This document shows, piece by piece, positions 34,861-46,600 of a stretch of DNA of 64,000 nt. The position numbers and the translations under genes are program-made. The DNA is from Patiria miniata. Taxonomy: Eukaryota > Echinodermata > Asteroidea > Valvatida > Asterinidae. The stretch lies in assembly GCF_015706575.1 (NCBI RefSeq), contig NW_024037047.1, positions 6,948,632 to 7,012,631 on the forward strand, given 5' to 3'. A model generated the notes under the pieces. It was not told where the DNA came from, searched no databases, and saw nothing but the letters and a program-made list of their open reading frames with translations. Positions within the stretch are counted from its first letter, which is position 1. Each line of letters begins with the position of its first letter.

Positions 34861-35654
34861 ATCTGCCTCGAAGACCAATGTGGAGCGCGAACGTCTTTCG
34901 GCGTTGGGTCCAGGGCCGCTTAAGGATTTTTGGATTTTAGATGCTCTGTGGTGCAATCTGAGGCAAATGCTTGGCCCCTTTTCCCCTAAGTTATTTGAGT
35001 GTTTTAAGATTATAAGATTTTTTTCATTGGTTAAAATATACTCTTGCTTTAAGCCTTCTAAGTTTCTTCTGTTCGTCACTTGACACCATGTATTTTCGTC
35101 TGCATGTTTTTGGTGCCACCGGCGAACTACGATCAAATGTACCTCTCTTGCACTTGGGAAATCAACACACTGCGTTCCGTCTTGCTTGCGAGCATGTCTC
35201 GAGTGCTTTAACTTGCCTTTGGGCAATAACTGCTGATTTTCTTTGTCCTAAGAACAAACAGATCTCTTTTAAGTACCAAACATATCAGATTAGTATTTTC
35301 AGCAACGCGTACTTACGTCAAAAACCAAACTTTCTTCGTAAAAAAGTTGTTTTATGGACAGATCCATGACCTTCAGGGGTGTTTCAATTTTTCAGGGTTT
35401 TACATCGTTTCTAGAATAAAGTCTTTACAAAAAGTCATTTTAAAACAAGGAAATGTTTTGGACTCCGTGAAAAGTATATATAATTTGTAATTTAAAAGCG
35501 CGTGGAAATGCTGGCAAATTTTTCTTACTAAAACACACCCTTGACCAATGGGTGGTCCAAAAAGCAGTGCACAACGTGTGTTTGTCACGCGCGCTACACA
35601 TAAAACACAGCACATAAGCTGCACATTCGTAGAGAATGCATCGTACGTATTTTC

Positions 35655-35850
35655 ACAACCATTATGTCCGTTTGGTCGATTACGTCCGACAACAGATTTT
35701 GTCGAGCAATGGCCGATTATGTCCCACCCATTATGTCCGACGGCCGAGTGTCCGACCCATTATGTCCGACGACCGACTATGTCCGACCCATTGTGTCCGA
35801 CGATGGGATACGTCCGACCTATTGTATTTAGATGGTCGATTAACGCCGGA
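35655..35850 (+). repeat. GTCCGAC minisatellite, plus orientation
   Basis: About ten degenerate units of CCCATTATGTCCGACGGCCGA, led by TTATGTCCGTTTGGTCGATT. The reverse-oriented partner is at 39538-39780. Confidence 0.8.
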
Positions 35851-36337
35851 TTCATTCGGTTGTGTACTGACATTATTAAATTATTTTTGTATTATAACTG
35901 CAGTGCGCGCCTAAAATTAACAAGAATATTCTGAAAATGTCCCCTTTGTGCCGCCCCTCGTTTCTACCCATTTGTTTTCCGCACGGTTCGTGGGTGAAAG
36001 TGATTCATCTTTGAATTTGTAACACAGTAATAGTATGTCATGGGAAAAACATTTGGTAGGATAGAAAAAACTATAGGTAGAATAGTAATTTCTAAATTTT
36101 CAAAATGGCTGCCATTGCTTGTTATTATACCTATATTTTTTCAAAGGACATATCAACGATGGCTCTATAGCCAAATACCTTTCTCAAGACATACGCTGAC
36201 TGTGACAAATTTCCTGCTTTTATCATCAAATGAACAATTCCACCACTGTTCCCATTTTCACGTTTTTTTACGTTTTAAAGTTTATTTTAATACTTCAATC
36301 TCTTGTTATTTACATGAATATTATGTAGTTATTGTGT
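35851..36337. other. Non-coding between opposed minisatellites
   Basis: No gene recognised. Confidence 0.3.
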
Positions 36338-36575
36338 CCGCTATGGTCAGCGTGTCTTCGCCAAGGCTGCACCTGCCATTTGGAATAAACTCCCTGCCAC
36401 ACTCCGTCAAACAACATCCCTGGACATCTTCAAAAGAGAACTGAAATCTCATCTACTTCACTAGTTATTTCTCTATGACTGGAGCTTGACTATTTTTGTG
36501 TGTGTAGGCGCCTTGATCGGGTTTCCGGATAAGTGCGCTATATAAATCTGTATCATTATTATTATTAGTTCTTGT
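36338..36575 (+). pseudogene. LINE 3' terminal fragment
   Basis: YGQRVFAKAAPAIWNKLP then LRQTTSLDIFKRELKSHL is the C-terminus of a CR1/L2-like LINE ORF2. It is followed by a short 3' tail, GCGCTATATAAATCTG, and an ATT microsatellite (36553-36567). Confidence 0.8.
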
Positions 36576-37796
36576 TATGTAGTTAAAACTTATTATGTAG
36601 TTAAAATATATTTAAGGCTATTTACAAGCGATTAACAAAATGTATACGGTTTAACAGAAAAGCCGATACAAATGTACCGTTAACGTTTGCAGAGGAAAAT
36701 CAAAGAAAAACCAAAGAAATTGACAATTCAAACAACAACTTATTTAGATACTTCTTCCTGTTAAATCAAATTAAGTGCAAATCATAACTGTGGTTTTATG
36801 TATAAACCATCTCCTTTCACTTAATGATATCATTTCATCATTGAAAAGAACTGATTAAACCAGATTTGCACTACAGTGCTCGACATTTTTGTATAGACGG
36901 TTACAAGAAATCTTATTGACAAGGATTAAAAAGCCGATTTAATTAAAATTGTGTCGATTGCACTGAATCATTACTGTTATCAATATTCAAAATACAATTA
37001 CTACTGTTTTCAATATTCAGAATACCCAAAGTCGTCAGTGGCTTTAATATTTTTAGTGGGGCTGTCCACGTTAATTTTGGGTCATAAGGATGCCTCGAAG
37101 TAGCTACCAGAAGGGCAAAACTAGCCCAAAGGTCAATGTGTACCTACACATTTTCACCACTGCAGTTTTCCCCTCACCTTATTCCAAAACGAAACCACAC
37201 TCCTGATATAAGGTCACATCCATTAAAAATAACGTAAACGCACAACCTTACATTACGTAACCTTCGTTTATTACACTCGTCTTATCTTACAAGATTATCT
37301 CTAATTTTAGGTCTCTCATTTTGGAAAATGTGCCCTCCGTTTAAAAGAAAAATCGCCAGATCTTTACCACTATAATGCACAATTGAAGCGATATAACATT
37401 CATCGATACTTGTTTTCCTTTGAGAAACAAAAATCACATTTCCAAACTACAAAAAAAATGCCCTAAATAACTGTTAAAAAAACCTATTTAAGGGAACGAA
37501 ATTAAACAAATAATGAATGAAAAGAAAAGCAATGACAGTCGATGTAGTATCCACTAGACTACGTCAGTGACTCCTTCCACTGAGTTGTTGTATTCATTAT
37601 ATTATTGCATGTACATGTATTGCGCCATCATGATACGCTGCAATTATCCATGTAGGACCGACTTTGTGGTATAGAAAAAGCTCGCCTCTGGTCAATGTAG
37701 TCCTCTGCACGTCCTGGAGATAGGGCGCCATCACTCGAGCGGCGCTTCACTGGATGTTTTTTTCCCTTCACTTTTAGCTACCGCCCTTCATGGATG
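36576..37796. other. Intergenic, no gene recognised
   Basis: AT-rich DNA with no domain-like frame. Confidence 0.3.
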
Positions 37797-38200
37797 CAAC
37801 AGTGCAAATAAATTCCCATAGACACTAGTGCTAAATGCCCATACTTCAAAATTCTTTTAAAATACTCAGAACTCTCACAGGTATTCAAGCTGCACAGAAA
37901 AATGATGATCAACATGTCATCTTTCGTTTTCTTTTCATTTCGTTCGGTTTCATTGACTTTTCGAGATATTCTCACCCAAAGAAGACGACCCCTATTTTCC
38001 CCAAAGCGGAAAAGTAGCCATCTTGAAAATCGATTCCTCCACAACATGGCAAAATAGCGCCACTTTCGATCCCAATAGCATCCAAAATGCTCAGAATTGG
38101 AAGCCCCAAGTCCGGGCCAGAGGTTCATTACCATATCTCTTCAATTCCCCAATTTTACGGCGCTCAGAACTCTCTAATATAGAATATCTTGAGGGTAAAA
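37797..38200 (+). repeat. Dispersed repeat D, copy 2
   Basis: Near-identical to copy 3 (38690-39100) in direct orientation, 0.9 kb apart. Contains CAAAATTCTTTTAAAATACT and GCCATCTTGAAAATCGATTC. Confidence 0.85.
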
Positions 38201-38689
38201 CTTTTATTCATGAGCTCGGCGGATGGATTTAGGCCTATTTACCGGTGTGCACCCTATAATAGCAGGTAACTTTTAAATTTTAACACAAAACCACATTCAG
38301 GAGAAGCAGAATATCAAAGTTAATATTTTGGGGAAAAAAATGACAGAAAAGAATTATCCGAGGTCGATATTAGGTCCGAAAATAATGATTTTTTTGCCCC
38401 TGCTAAGCTGTAGAGCGCCCCCAGCGACAATAAATTGAGTTTCAGCTACTTTTAAGCTCAAAATGCCCCCCCCCCCTCCTCCCTTTTCAACTAGCAACTG
38501 TTGTAATCGGCTGATGGCCTACTGCTCCCGTACGATTTGGGAGCATCCGTTTACGGAAAAGCCCTTGTTGATACCTTAAAAACACTTTTTTCCCCTCCCT
38601 GTAGGTTCCGCCCACTGAAAAAAACCCACTGCCGCGGCACAGCGCATGCGCGAAAAGGCCATCTTTGTTATTCTTCATATAGGATGCAA

Positions 38690-39100
38690 CAGTGCAAATA
38701 AATTCCCATAGTTACTAATGTTAAATGCCCATACTTCAAAATTCTTTTAAAATACTCAGAACTCTCACAGGTATTCAAGCTGCACAGAAAATGATGATCA
38801 ACATGTCATCTTTCGTTTTCTTTTCATTTCGTTTGGTTTTCATTGACTTTTCGAGATATTCTCACCCAAAGAAGACGACCCCTATTTTCCCGAAAGCGGA
38901 AAAGTAGCCATCTTGAAAATCGATTCCTCCACAACATGGCAAAATAGCGCCACTTTCGAGCCCAAAAGCATCCAAATTGCTCAGAATTGGAAGCCCCAAG
39001 TCCGGGCCAGAGGTTCATTACCATAATCTCTTCAATCCCCCAATTTTACGGCGCTCAGAACTCTCTAATATAGAATATTTTGAGGGTATAACTTTTATTC
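38690..39100 (+). repeat. Dispersed repeat D, copy 3
   Basis: Direct tandem partner of 37797-38200. The shared sequence extends to the GAGCTCGGCGGATGGATT / TAGCTCGGCGGATGGATT block near 38230 and 39118. Confidence 0.85.
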
Positions 39101-39118
39101 ATTAGCTCGGCGGATGGA

Positions 39119-39537
39119 TTAAGGCCTATTTACCAGTGTGCACCCTTTATGACATTAACAGGGTCCTGATTCCGATAAGTGTTGCATTTGCACTCCGTGT
39201 TGCAATTGCGCTCTATGAAGGGATTCCTTCATGTGCAAAAAAATAATAAGAACATTGAAAAGTCACATGTGAGAGTAATTAGAGCCCAAAATAGAGGATG
39301 AAATAAATCAGATTTCATAGGACGCCAAAATATTATGACAACAAACTTTCAGAGTTGACCGGAAAAAATTGGGTCAGGGAAAATCGGATTCCTGGTATCC
39401 AATTCTGTTCAAATCGAATCTTACTTTTATGAGTGAATTCTAAATACGGCCGCATTGTCCCATTACGGGGTAAAGATAAGATTTGTCTTCCATTATCAGC
39501 ATGACATGCAAATTAAACAAAATGCTCGATCGACCGT
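39119..39537. other. Intergenic, no gene recognised
   Basis: No gene or named repeat. Confidence 0.3.
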
Positions 39538-39780
39538 CGGACACAATGGGTCGGACATAATCAGCCGTCGGACACAATGGGTCGGACATAAGCGGACGTC
39601 GGACACAATGGGTCGGTCATAATCGGACGTCGGACACAATGGGTCGGACATAATCGGACGTCGGACATATTAAGTCGGATGATAATCGGCTGTCGGACAT
39701 AATGGGTCGGACACAATCGGCCGTCGCTCTTCAAAATCTGTTGTCGGGCGTAATCGACCAAACGGACAAAATGGTCGTGA
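39538..39780 (-). repeat. GTCCGAC minisatellite, minus orientation
   Basis: Repeated CGTCGGACACAATGGGTCGG units ending with ATCGACCAAACGGACAAAAT, the reverse complement of the lead of the 35655 array. The two arrays face each other across ~3.7 kb. Confidence 0.8.
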
Positions 39781-40054
39781 ACACACGTACTTTAGTTCCA
39801 GGAAATGAGACAAGGATAAAAAAAAACACATGTTAATGTTGGGTTATGAATAGTCTTGGCTCAAGACGTCAGTGATCAAGAGCGATAGTTGCATTGTTGT
39901 GTAGCGCCCTTGCATTGTTGATTTTTTACTTTCTTCACAAACGTCTCAGTCATTTCGTAGCAATGGGGAATGGTCTTTTTATGTAAATAGGGCCGTCTTT
40001 ATAAATTCGAACAAAATGGCAGTTCCCATTTTGCTGCAGTAGTCGCGCACTCCC

Positions 40055-40195
40055 CATTGAACAATTTCTTGATCGCTGATTAGTTCCCTAGGAAAGTGAT
40101 GATGTTGATCACTGCACGTATTCGCGAGCCATTAAACCATTTCTCTATCGCTGATTGGTTCCCAAGGAGAGCGATGATGCTGATCACCGCACGTA
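40055..40195 (+). repeat. Two ~66-bp tandem units
   Basis: ATCGCTGATT(A/G)GTTCCC then GATGATG(T/C)TGATCAC(T/C)GCACGTAT appears twice. Confidence 0.6.
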
Positions 40196-40279
40196 TAGAA
40201 AAAAATAAGCCGCTGATAGGAAATGGCCAAGACTTTAATCATGCGAGTAGGCGCGCTGGTCTAATTGTTGTGCCATTAT

Positions 40280-40452
40280 GCCCGATTCATACTCGGCGCG
40301 AAAGCGAAAGCGAACGCGAATTTGTGACGTCATGATAAGTAGTCGCGCTGTGAATTCGTAAAAGTTGAACATATTATAATTCGGGCGAATTTCGCAGCAA
40401 ATGTTTCATGACGTTGAATTCGCTTCGCATTCGCATGGATTATGAACCAGGC
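40280..40452. mobile_element. MITE upstream of gene 2, copy 1
   Basis: Imperfect inverted ends: GCCCGATTCATACTC against TTATGAACCAGGC. Internal CGAAAGCGAAAGCG and TTCGCTTCGCATTCGC arms. It is the left limit of the homology with the gene 3 promoter (second copy at 62504-62696). Confidence 0.7.
40325..40332. promoter_or_regulatory. Perfect CRE-type palindrome TGACGTCA
   Basis: TGACGTCA 258 bp before the gene 2 ATG, inside the MITE. Conserved in gene 3 at 62550-62557. It is a consensus site for CREB/ATF factors; function here is inferred. Confidence 0.4.
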
Positions 40453-40589
40453 TTTAGAGGGCGCACTATGCCAGATCAACTATCATTCACTGGCGTCTTG
40501 GGCTAAGACTAGGTTATGAACTGCATATACCTTCAACATACAATTCGATTCAGTTCAGTTGTGAAACTTTCTCCGTCCGGGCCATCAAT

Positions 40590-40644
40590 ATGGATGCTCT
40601 GCTCATTTTGACAGTATTCGCACTTCAGTTTCATTCGTCAAAAG
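40590..40644 (+). CDS. Gene 2 exon 1: signal peptide
   Basis: MDALLILTVFALQFHSSKG is a compact signal peptide. The donor GTAGGC is in phase 1. The 55-base coding part is identical to 62817-62871, and the flanks are nearly so. Confidence 0.85.
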
Positions 40645-43600
40645 GTAGGCCTGTATAACAATCGCAAACAGTGACATCTCGATAGGAGTTTAACTATTTT
40701 AGTTACTAACATTTCTGATCTCGGAAAGACTCTCACCCGGTTACTGTAACACACAAATTCCAACTACAAAAAGCCACTGAATTCCAGTAGACCGTATGCT
40801 TTGCAGGTATCTCGGATTGTGTTCTTTGCTATTTTAAGCTTTTATAAGATAGAATTTTGCGTCGGGGTGATATAAATCAAATTTTGCCCTTCACTGACGT
40901 TTAAACACTGTATATTCAGTGTGTTACCTCCCGAGTGAAAGTTGGAAAAAATCACTCGAACCCACGACCTCCTGCTTTCTAGTGCAGATGTCTTACCACT
41001 TGACCACCGAGCTAACAGGATCGGTTGGCTGGTTCGAATCTGATGTACATAGCAACGGGTACCGCATAAACTTTTATAAGATAGAATTTTGCGTCGGGGT
41101 GATATAAATCAAATTAGGTTTTGCCCTTCACCGACGTTTAAACACTGTATATTCAGTGTGTTACCTCCCGAGTGAAGGTTGGAAAAAATCACTCGGGTGG
41201 GACTCGAACCCACGACCTCCTGCTTTCTAGTGCAGATGTCTTACCACTCGACCACAGAGCTAACAGGATCGGTTGGCTGGTTCGAATCTGATGTACATAG
41301 CAGCGGGTACCGCATAAACTATTATAAGATAGAATTTTACGTCGGGGTGATATAAATCAAATTAGGTTTTGCCCTTCAGCGACGTTTAAACACTGTATAC
41401 TCAGTGTGTTACCTCCCGAGTGAAAGTTGGAAAAAACTTTTTTTTTTCCTTGCGGACGTTTTGACAACGGTTTCTGAAAATCGGATAGGCCTATACCGTT
41501 CGAAAAGACCTTTCTCAGGGTACGCCATCTTGAAAATCAAAGCGAGGCGAATAACGCCCCAAAACATAGCGGCCTACATAGTGTGCCACGGTGAACGAGT
41601 GACTTTCGCAAAGTACAACAGATTGACAACCTTTTAAATGGATCACAGCTCAAACTCCCCCGAAACATCATTCCGTACCGGTATTCTAGGCAGTTCATGT
41701 CTCATTGCATTTTTAAAATAGTCTTATAATGTAAAGCCTCTACTGGCCGAACTGATATTTCCTTGAAGTAGTTTGTAAGAAGCATCACCGCAGTCAACGT
41801 CCGAGACTTTCTATTTAATTTCACTTTTCCATCCGTGGCGTTTTCTGAGCTTAAATTGCATTTGTTTGATAGGAAGTTCTTACATTATCAGGCTATCCTT
41901 GATTTTTCATTCACACAGGATCCATTATTTACCAGGAATAAGCGGAACGGGAGCCCGATACGAACCGTTGAGAAATATCACCCTGGAGGAGAATTTTTCA
42001 TGTTCGTTTCGGGCTCCCTTTCCACTTATTTCTGGGCAATTACAGTTCCTGTGCGAATGACAGTTGGTGCAGCCTATTTCCACCAAAATATCAGCTCAGA
42101 AAACGCAAAGGGGACGGATTAAAAAAGGGATTGATTTGAAAATTTGATTGACGTTCAATCGTACCCCCGCCCTGCAAACAGGACGCTGGGAAGGGCTGAT
42201 CTCTTCGAACTCTCATTGGATAGATTTTCCGTGCCATGTGACACAGCACGCAACACTGCTGTTGTTTATCATGCGTAGCGCGCAATCCTGGCTAAATCTC
42301 GCTGGGCCCCAACCCCCTGGACCCTGCTCAATATTGTCTCTCATTGCGCGGTGTGTGCTCCATAGCTAGAGAGAACAACTTTGACCGGGGGAGCGGGGGA
42401 GTGGGTGACCGTGGGAGGCTAAGTTATTTCCAAGTGTCCCAACCATTTTGGCCGGGATTGGTCAAGGAGAGATAAGCTACCCGTGCATAATGACATCCAT
42501 ACTTCCTTCACAAGATTGTGAAGGAAGATATTGTTTGCAGGGCGTAGGTTAACGAGCGAAACGTTGACGGCGGCTTAGCTACTTATACACGGAAATTTCA
42601 GTTCGGCCACTGATTTTAGGCTATATTAATAAGAACCTTCTTTACTAAAATGCAATGAGACATGACCTGCCTAGAATAAAGATTGATGTTTCGGGAGAAT
42701 TTGAGCTGTGATCCATTCAAAAGGTTGTCAATCCGTTGTAACTTGCGAGAAAGAAATACAACCTGTAATCGAACAGCCGAGATATAAAGGGGCAATTAAG
42801 GGCAAGGAAGGATGCCCTCCAGTATACTCCTCTTTCTTTTATCCCTGTTAATTCATGCTTTACAGGTCCGGTGGCCCCAGAGGGTCAGCCTGCAGTCCAT
42901 TTTGTAACTGATTTAAAACTCACTAAGAGCCAGGAACAATGGCGTAACTATAGAGTTATACTCCGGGGGGGGGGGGGGGCACCCGGGGTGCACAAATCTT
43001 TCAGGAGGGGGAGGGAGTGGGACTTATATATTTTTGCTCGATTCAATATTTTGAATGGGGACAAGTTTTGTCAATGCAACACCCCACCCGGAAGCTCGTT
43101 GTGTCAAATTCTTTCCCCTTTCTCCGTACAGCTTACGCCACTAGCTAAATCCGGCATGCATGGAAACACTTGCAGTGAATATATGAACCAATTAAACAGC
43201 AATCCATGTGCTTTAAAAGACCAGCTAATTTGCTAGGCTTGCCTTACCTTTTTTTTAAATATGGACACGGTTTGAGTGCATGATTTTTCTCCCCAAAAAT
43301 GCAGGTGAGGCGGTTTCGCACAGGATCCTCCCGGCAGAGAATTATGCGGCTTTCATTGGAGAGAATGCAACCTTCACGTGCTTGGTAACAGGTAATAATG
43401 AAACTGTTTGGCAACCGGGCATTGTTGTCAAGTGGCAGAAACCTGGTCTCAAGCTCGTATTGCACCGATGTCGGCCCCAGCACGGTAGCCACGGCGGATT
43501 TGAGGAGCACTGCAAACTGAACATCGCCCCGGTGAGAATGAAATCGAAAGGCTGCTATGAGTGCGAAGTGACTTACCTGGGCCAGAGTATTAAAACCCTG

Positions 43601-46600
43601 CTATTGGATGTAGTCGGTAAGGCTCGAAAAGACTCGAAATTTGCATAAACAAATTGACTTTTTTGGTTTGGTGGTGGTGTGTGTGTGTGGTTGTGTGTGG
43701 GTGTGTGTGTGGGGGGGGGGGGGGGGGGGGGGGTGGCGGTTCGCCACTAACCAATTGTTGAAGAATGCCTTAAAACAAAACGCATATGCAACTCCCCGCC
43801 CCGTAGGCCCTTTGTGTCAAAACTGCAGTGGTTAATTTATATAAATATCGACCAGCATGGCGGAGTTTTACTCATCTCATTATTTTTGTAATCAAACGCT
43901 ACTTTTTTTCTTTTTTTTTAGAAAATCATGCTATCATTCCTCATTTACACAACGTAAAGTGAGGTATGTACAGTCATTGCCAGGTCGTTTCTATAGTGAA
44001 ATTGCACCCTACACGATGTAACAATGATCAACCTTACAAAAAACCTTAACATTGGGATTCTGTTTCTAACGCGGGCACCTTATTTGGAAACCACCTACAA
44101 TGCTATATATATTTTTTTTCCAAAAGGATACCATTTCAGACGGAAAAAATAACATGATATTTGATATATTAAAGTAAAGTAGTATAGTAAAGTGTTATAT
44201 TCACTTAGGCAAGGTGCCTGTCGTTAAATAGGTGGGCACTTTTCCGGGTAATTCCAAATGATCCTTCCCCATTTCAAAGTTCATGTAGCCTTTTAATAAG
44301 ATCTATGCAGTATGTCAATGTGGTCGGGTAGTAGTTACCTTGGTATAATCGAAATGGAAGAAATACGGTGTATGAGAAGTCCTAAACTTAATATAAGATA
44401 GTTAAAAACATGCAACACAAAAAAACAGGCTGGCACACGAAACAACCAGTACAACACCCTTTATGTACTATTTGCTGCTCCTTTCCGCAAGATCCTACCT
44501 AAAACTATGCTGTCATTTAATGCCTTTTTCCGCAATGAAGGGCCTCACATCTATAGAACTATTATATATTTATTGAATGCTACTTCTAATGACGCATCGC
44601 TATCACCATGTGCAACCAAACATTCAACTGTCCCGTATGTAATTTAATTTTTGAAAAGCGCTCCTCTTGAAAATGCACCTCAATGTCCCATTTAACCTTA
44701 TTTATATTTTAAATTTTGCCATTTTCAAGGATATTTTGGTACCTTTTTTATTATATGCTAATGTGATTTTGGATATTCATGACAAAGAGTTTGACGTCAT
44801 TTTAGGCAAATCGTCAACGTTACAGGTATTTCAGCACAAGAAGTTGCCAGAATTTTGGATATTGTGTTGTCGTAACTTTTATTCTCTTTGGTGATACGTT
44901 GTTCTTTCAGAACATGGCAGTATATGCCAATGAGCAAATTTTCCCACAAACGTTTTTCCATGAGCAAATTTTGAGTTCACAATTTGAACAGAAAACCCCT
45001 AAAGTGAACAGTATCTTCCCAAAAACACATTCTGTTGTCACGAAGGGCATGGATGATTTTAAATGTTTAAAGAAGTGCACTTCACTATAAAAAAAAACAC
45101 CAAAGAGGGATGTCAAAGAGTTTTCATACATGTTGGAGGAGTAGAAAGTGGCACAAAATAGTATTATGTTCCTGAGAAGAATCCATGTCACGGTCCTTTA
45201 ATCCCTTTAAGCATATTTTGCACATTATTTGTTCCACATTAAACAGTACCAACACCTTTAAACCAGTCAAACCTCAAGACATGTAAATATTGCGAGGAAA
45301 AGAATTACCGTTTGCCAAATTTTGGCGTCACTTCCAATTTTTTAAACAAATGTAACGTTGTCTACATACAGTGTCCGTTTAGTTTTATAAAATGCCCGTA
45401 AAGTTGTACCTTTAATTGCATTAATTTTTCAAGGTGCTCAAAACATAGTGGCTGCAAGCATCCAGCTCAATGCCGATAAAAATAATCATAGCTTGTTTGA
45501 TAATTTCGAACTACGTGTACTTTTGTATTGCTCAAGTAAATAATTAAAACAAAAGAAAACCGAAAGATGGTTTGTATGTATTATAAAGTTCTAAACCGAA
45601 ATTATCATACATTGCTGTTTCGATTCGGCTCAACATTTGCCCGTGTAGATAAAGAAAAAGGCTGTTCTATGCGGGCTCTCATGATACTTTGGTTTGCTCC
45701 GCAGAATGTTTTCTTTTAAATGGTTACTTTTCCAGCGTGTCATACTGAAACTTGCAAATTAAAGTCAGATTTATTGGTTATACAGGAAGTACTTGTTGAG
45801 TTTCATTTTACATTATGATACACCTGGAATGAGAATGAAAATTTAACTCTGCAGAAATATAAAAACAGCAACTGTGTGTGGAGCATTCTAAACCAATATC
45901 ATAAATTACAGAAATGTGTAATAAATATTGAGAAAGGCACGGACAGGACGCGAAACCGAGAAATACCGAAAAATAGGCTTGAAAAACACTTGTCATGGAT
46001 GATGAATAAACCCGACATTTTGTGCACAAACGTTATGGGTTAGCGAACTGGTTAAAAGTTGCATTGATTCCTTATTAGTTAGATATAAGATCATGTGAAG
46101 ACAAAAACAAATGACTTCACTCGTACATTTTTGACAATCGATTTGCAGTCTAGGTATGCATGACAAGAAGCAAGAGACCATCTTTACGGACACTGTTGCG
46201 TGGGTGATTTGAAAAATAAAACCACAAATTTATGGAAAGCTTTTCAGATTTCGGAAATCTTGTGGGGAATCCCTTACAGGCTTTGAATAAACTGTATTGT
46301 TTGTTTGTCATTCACATTGCAAATCGAATGTCTTTAATGTTTGAGTGAAGTCGTCTGTTCGTAAACTGTATTCCTTGCTTGTCATTCATACCTCGATTGC
46401 AAATCTAATGTCAAATATAATATGTTTGAACAAGATCTTATAACGGGATGAGGGTCCCACTTTTCCCGTTACTCATTGAATCTGCAGGGAGATTGCCTCT
46501 TTTCTTATCACTATCAAACATCTGAATGTTGTACTTTCATTCCGTGGTTAACTTGCGTAAGATGTAGACATTCATTGGATATGGTTTATTTGTATTCTAC

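Larger units (their letters stand above)
32265..34990 (+). repeat. Family R array (six copies of a ~350-bp unit, interrupted)
   Basis: The core GGCGTGGGGTCCGGGGCCCG then CTTAAGGGCCCCGG and GATGCTCTGTGGTGCAATCT recurs near 32315, 32650, 33060, 34015, 34330 and 34900. The linker with TTGTATAGACTTAGTTTGTA also repeats, so the whole unit is tandem. It is interrupted at 33390-33900 and by repeat F at 34590-34860. Frames crossing it give a repeated peptide (DALWCNLRQFL), which comes from the repeat and is not evidence for a gene. Confidence 0.75.

Noticed and set aside
40960..41250. tRNA gene on the minus strand
   Set aside because: A and B boxes are present but the anticodon stem is imperfect and the copies are tandem with a shared body, so this is a SINE.
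41925..42058. Ig-like fragment (NITLEENFSCSF) in gene 2 intron 1
   Set aside because: Splice phase does not fit, no C-strand Trp, no second Cys.
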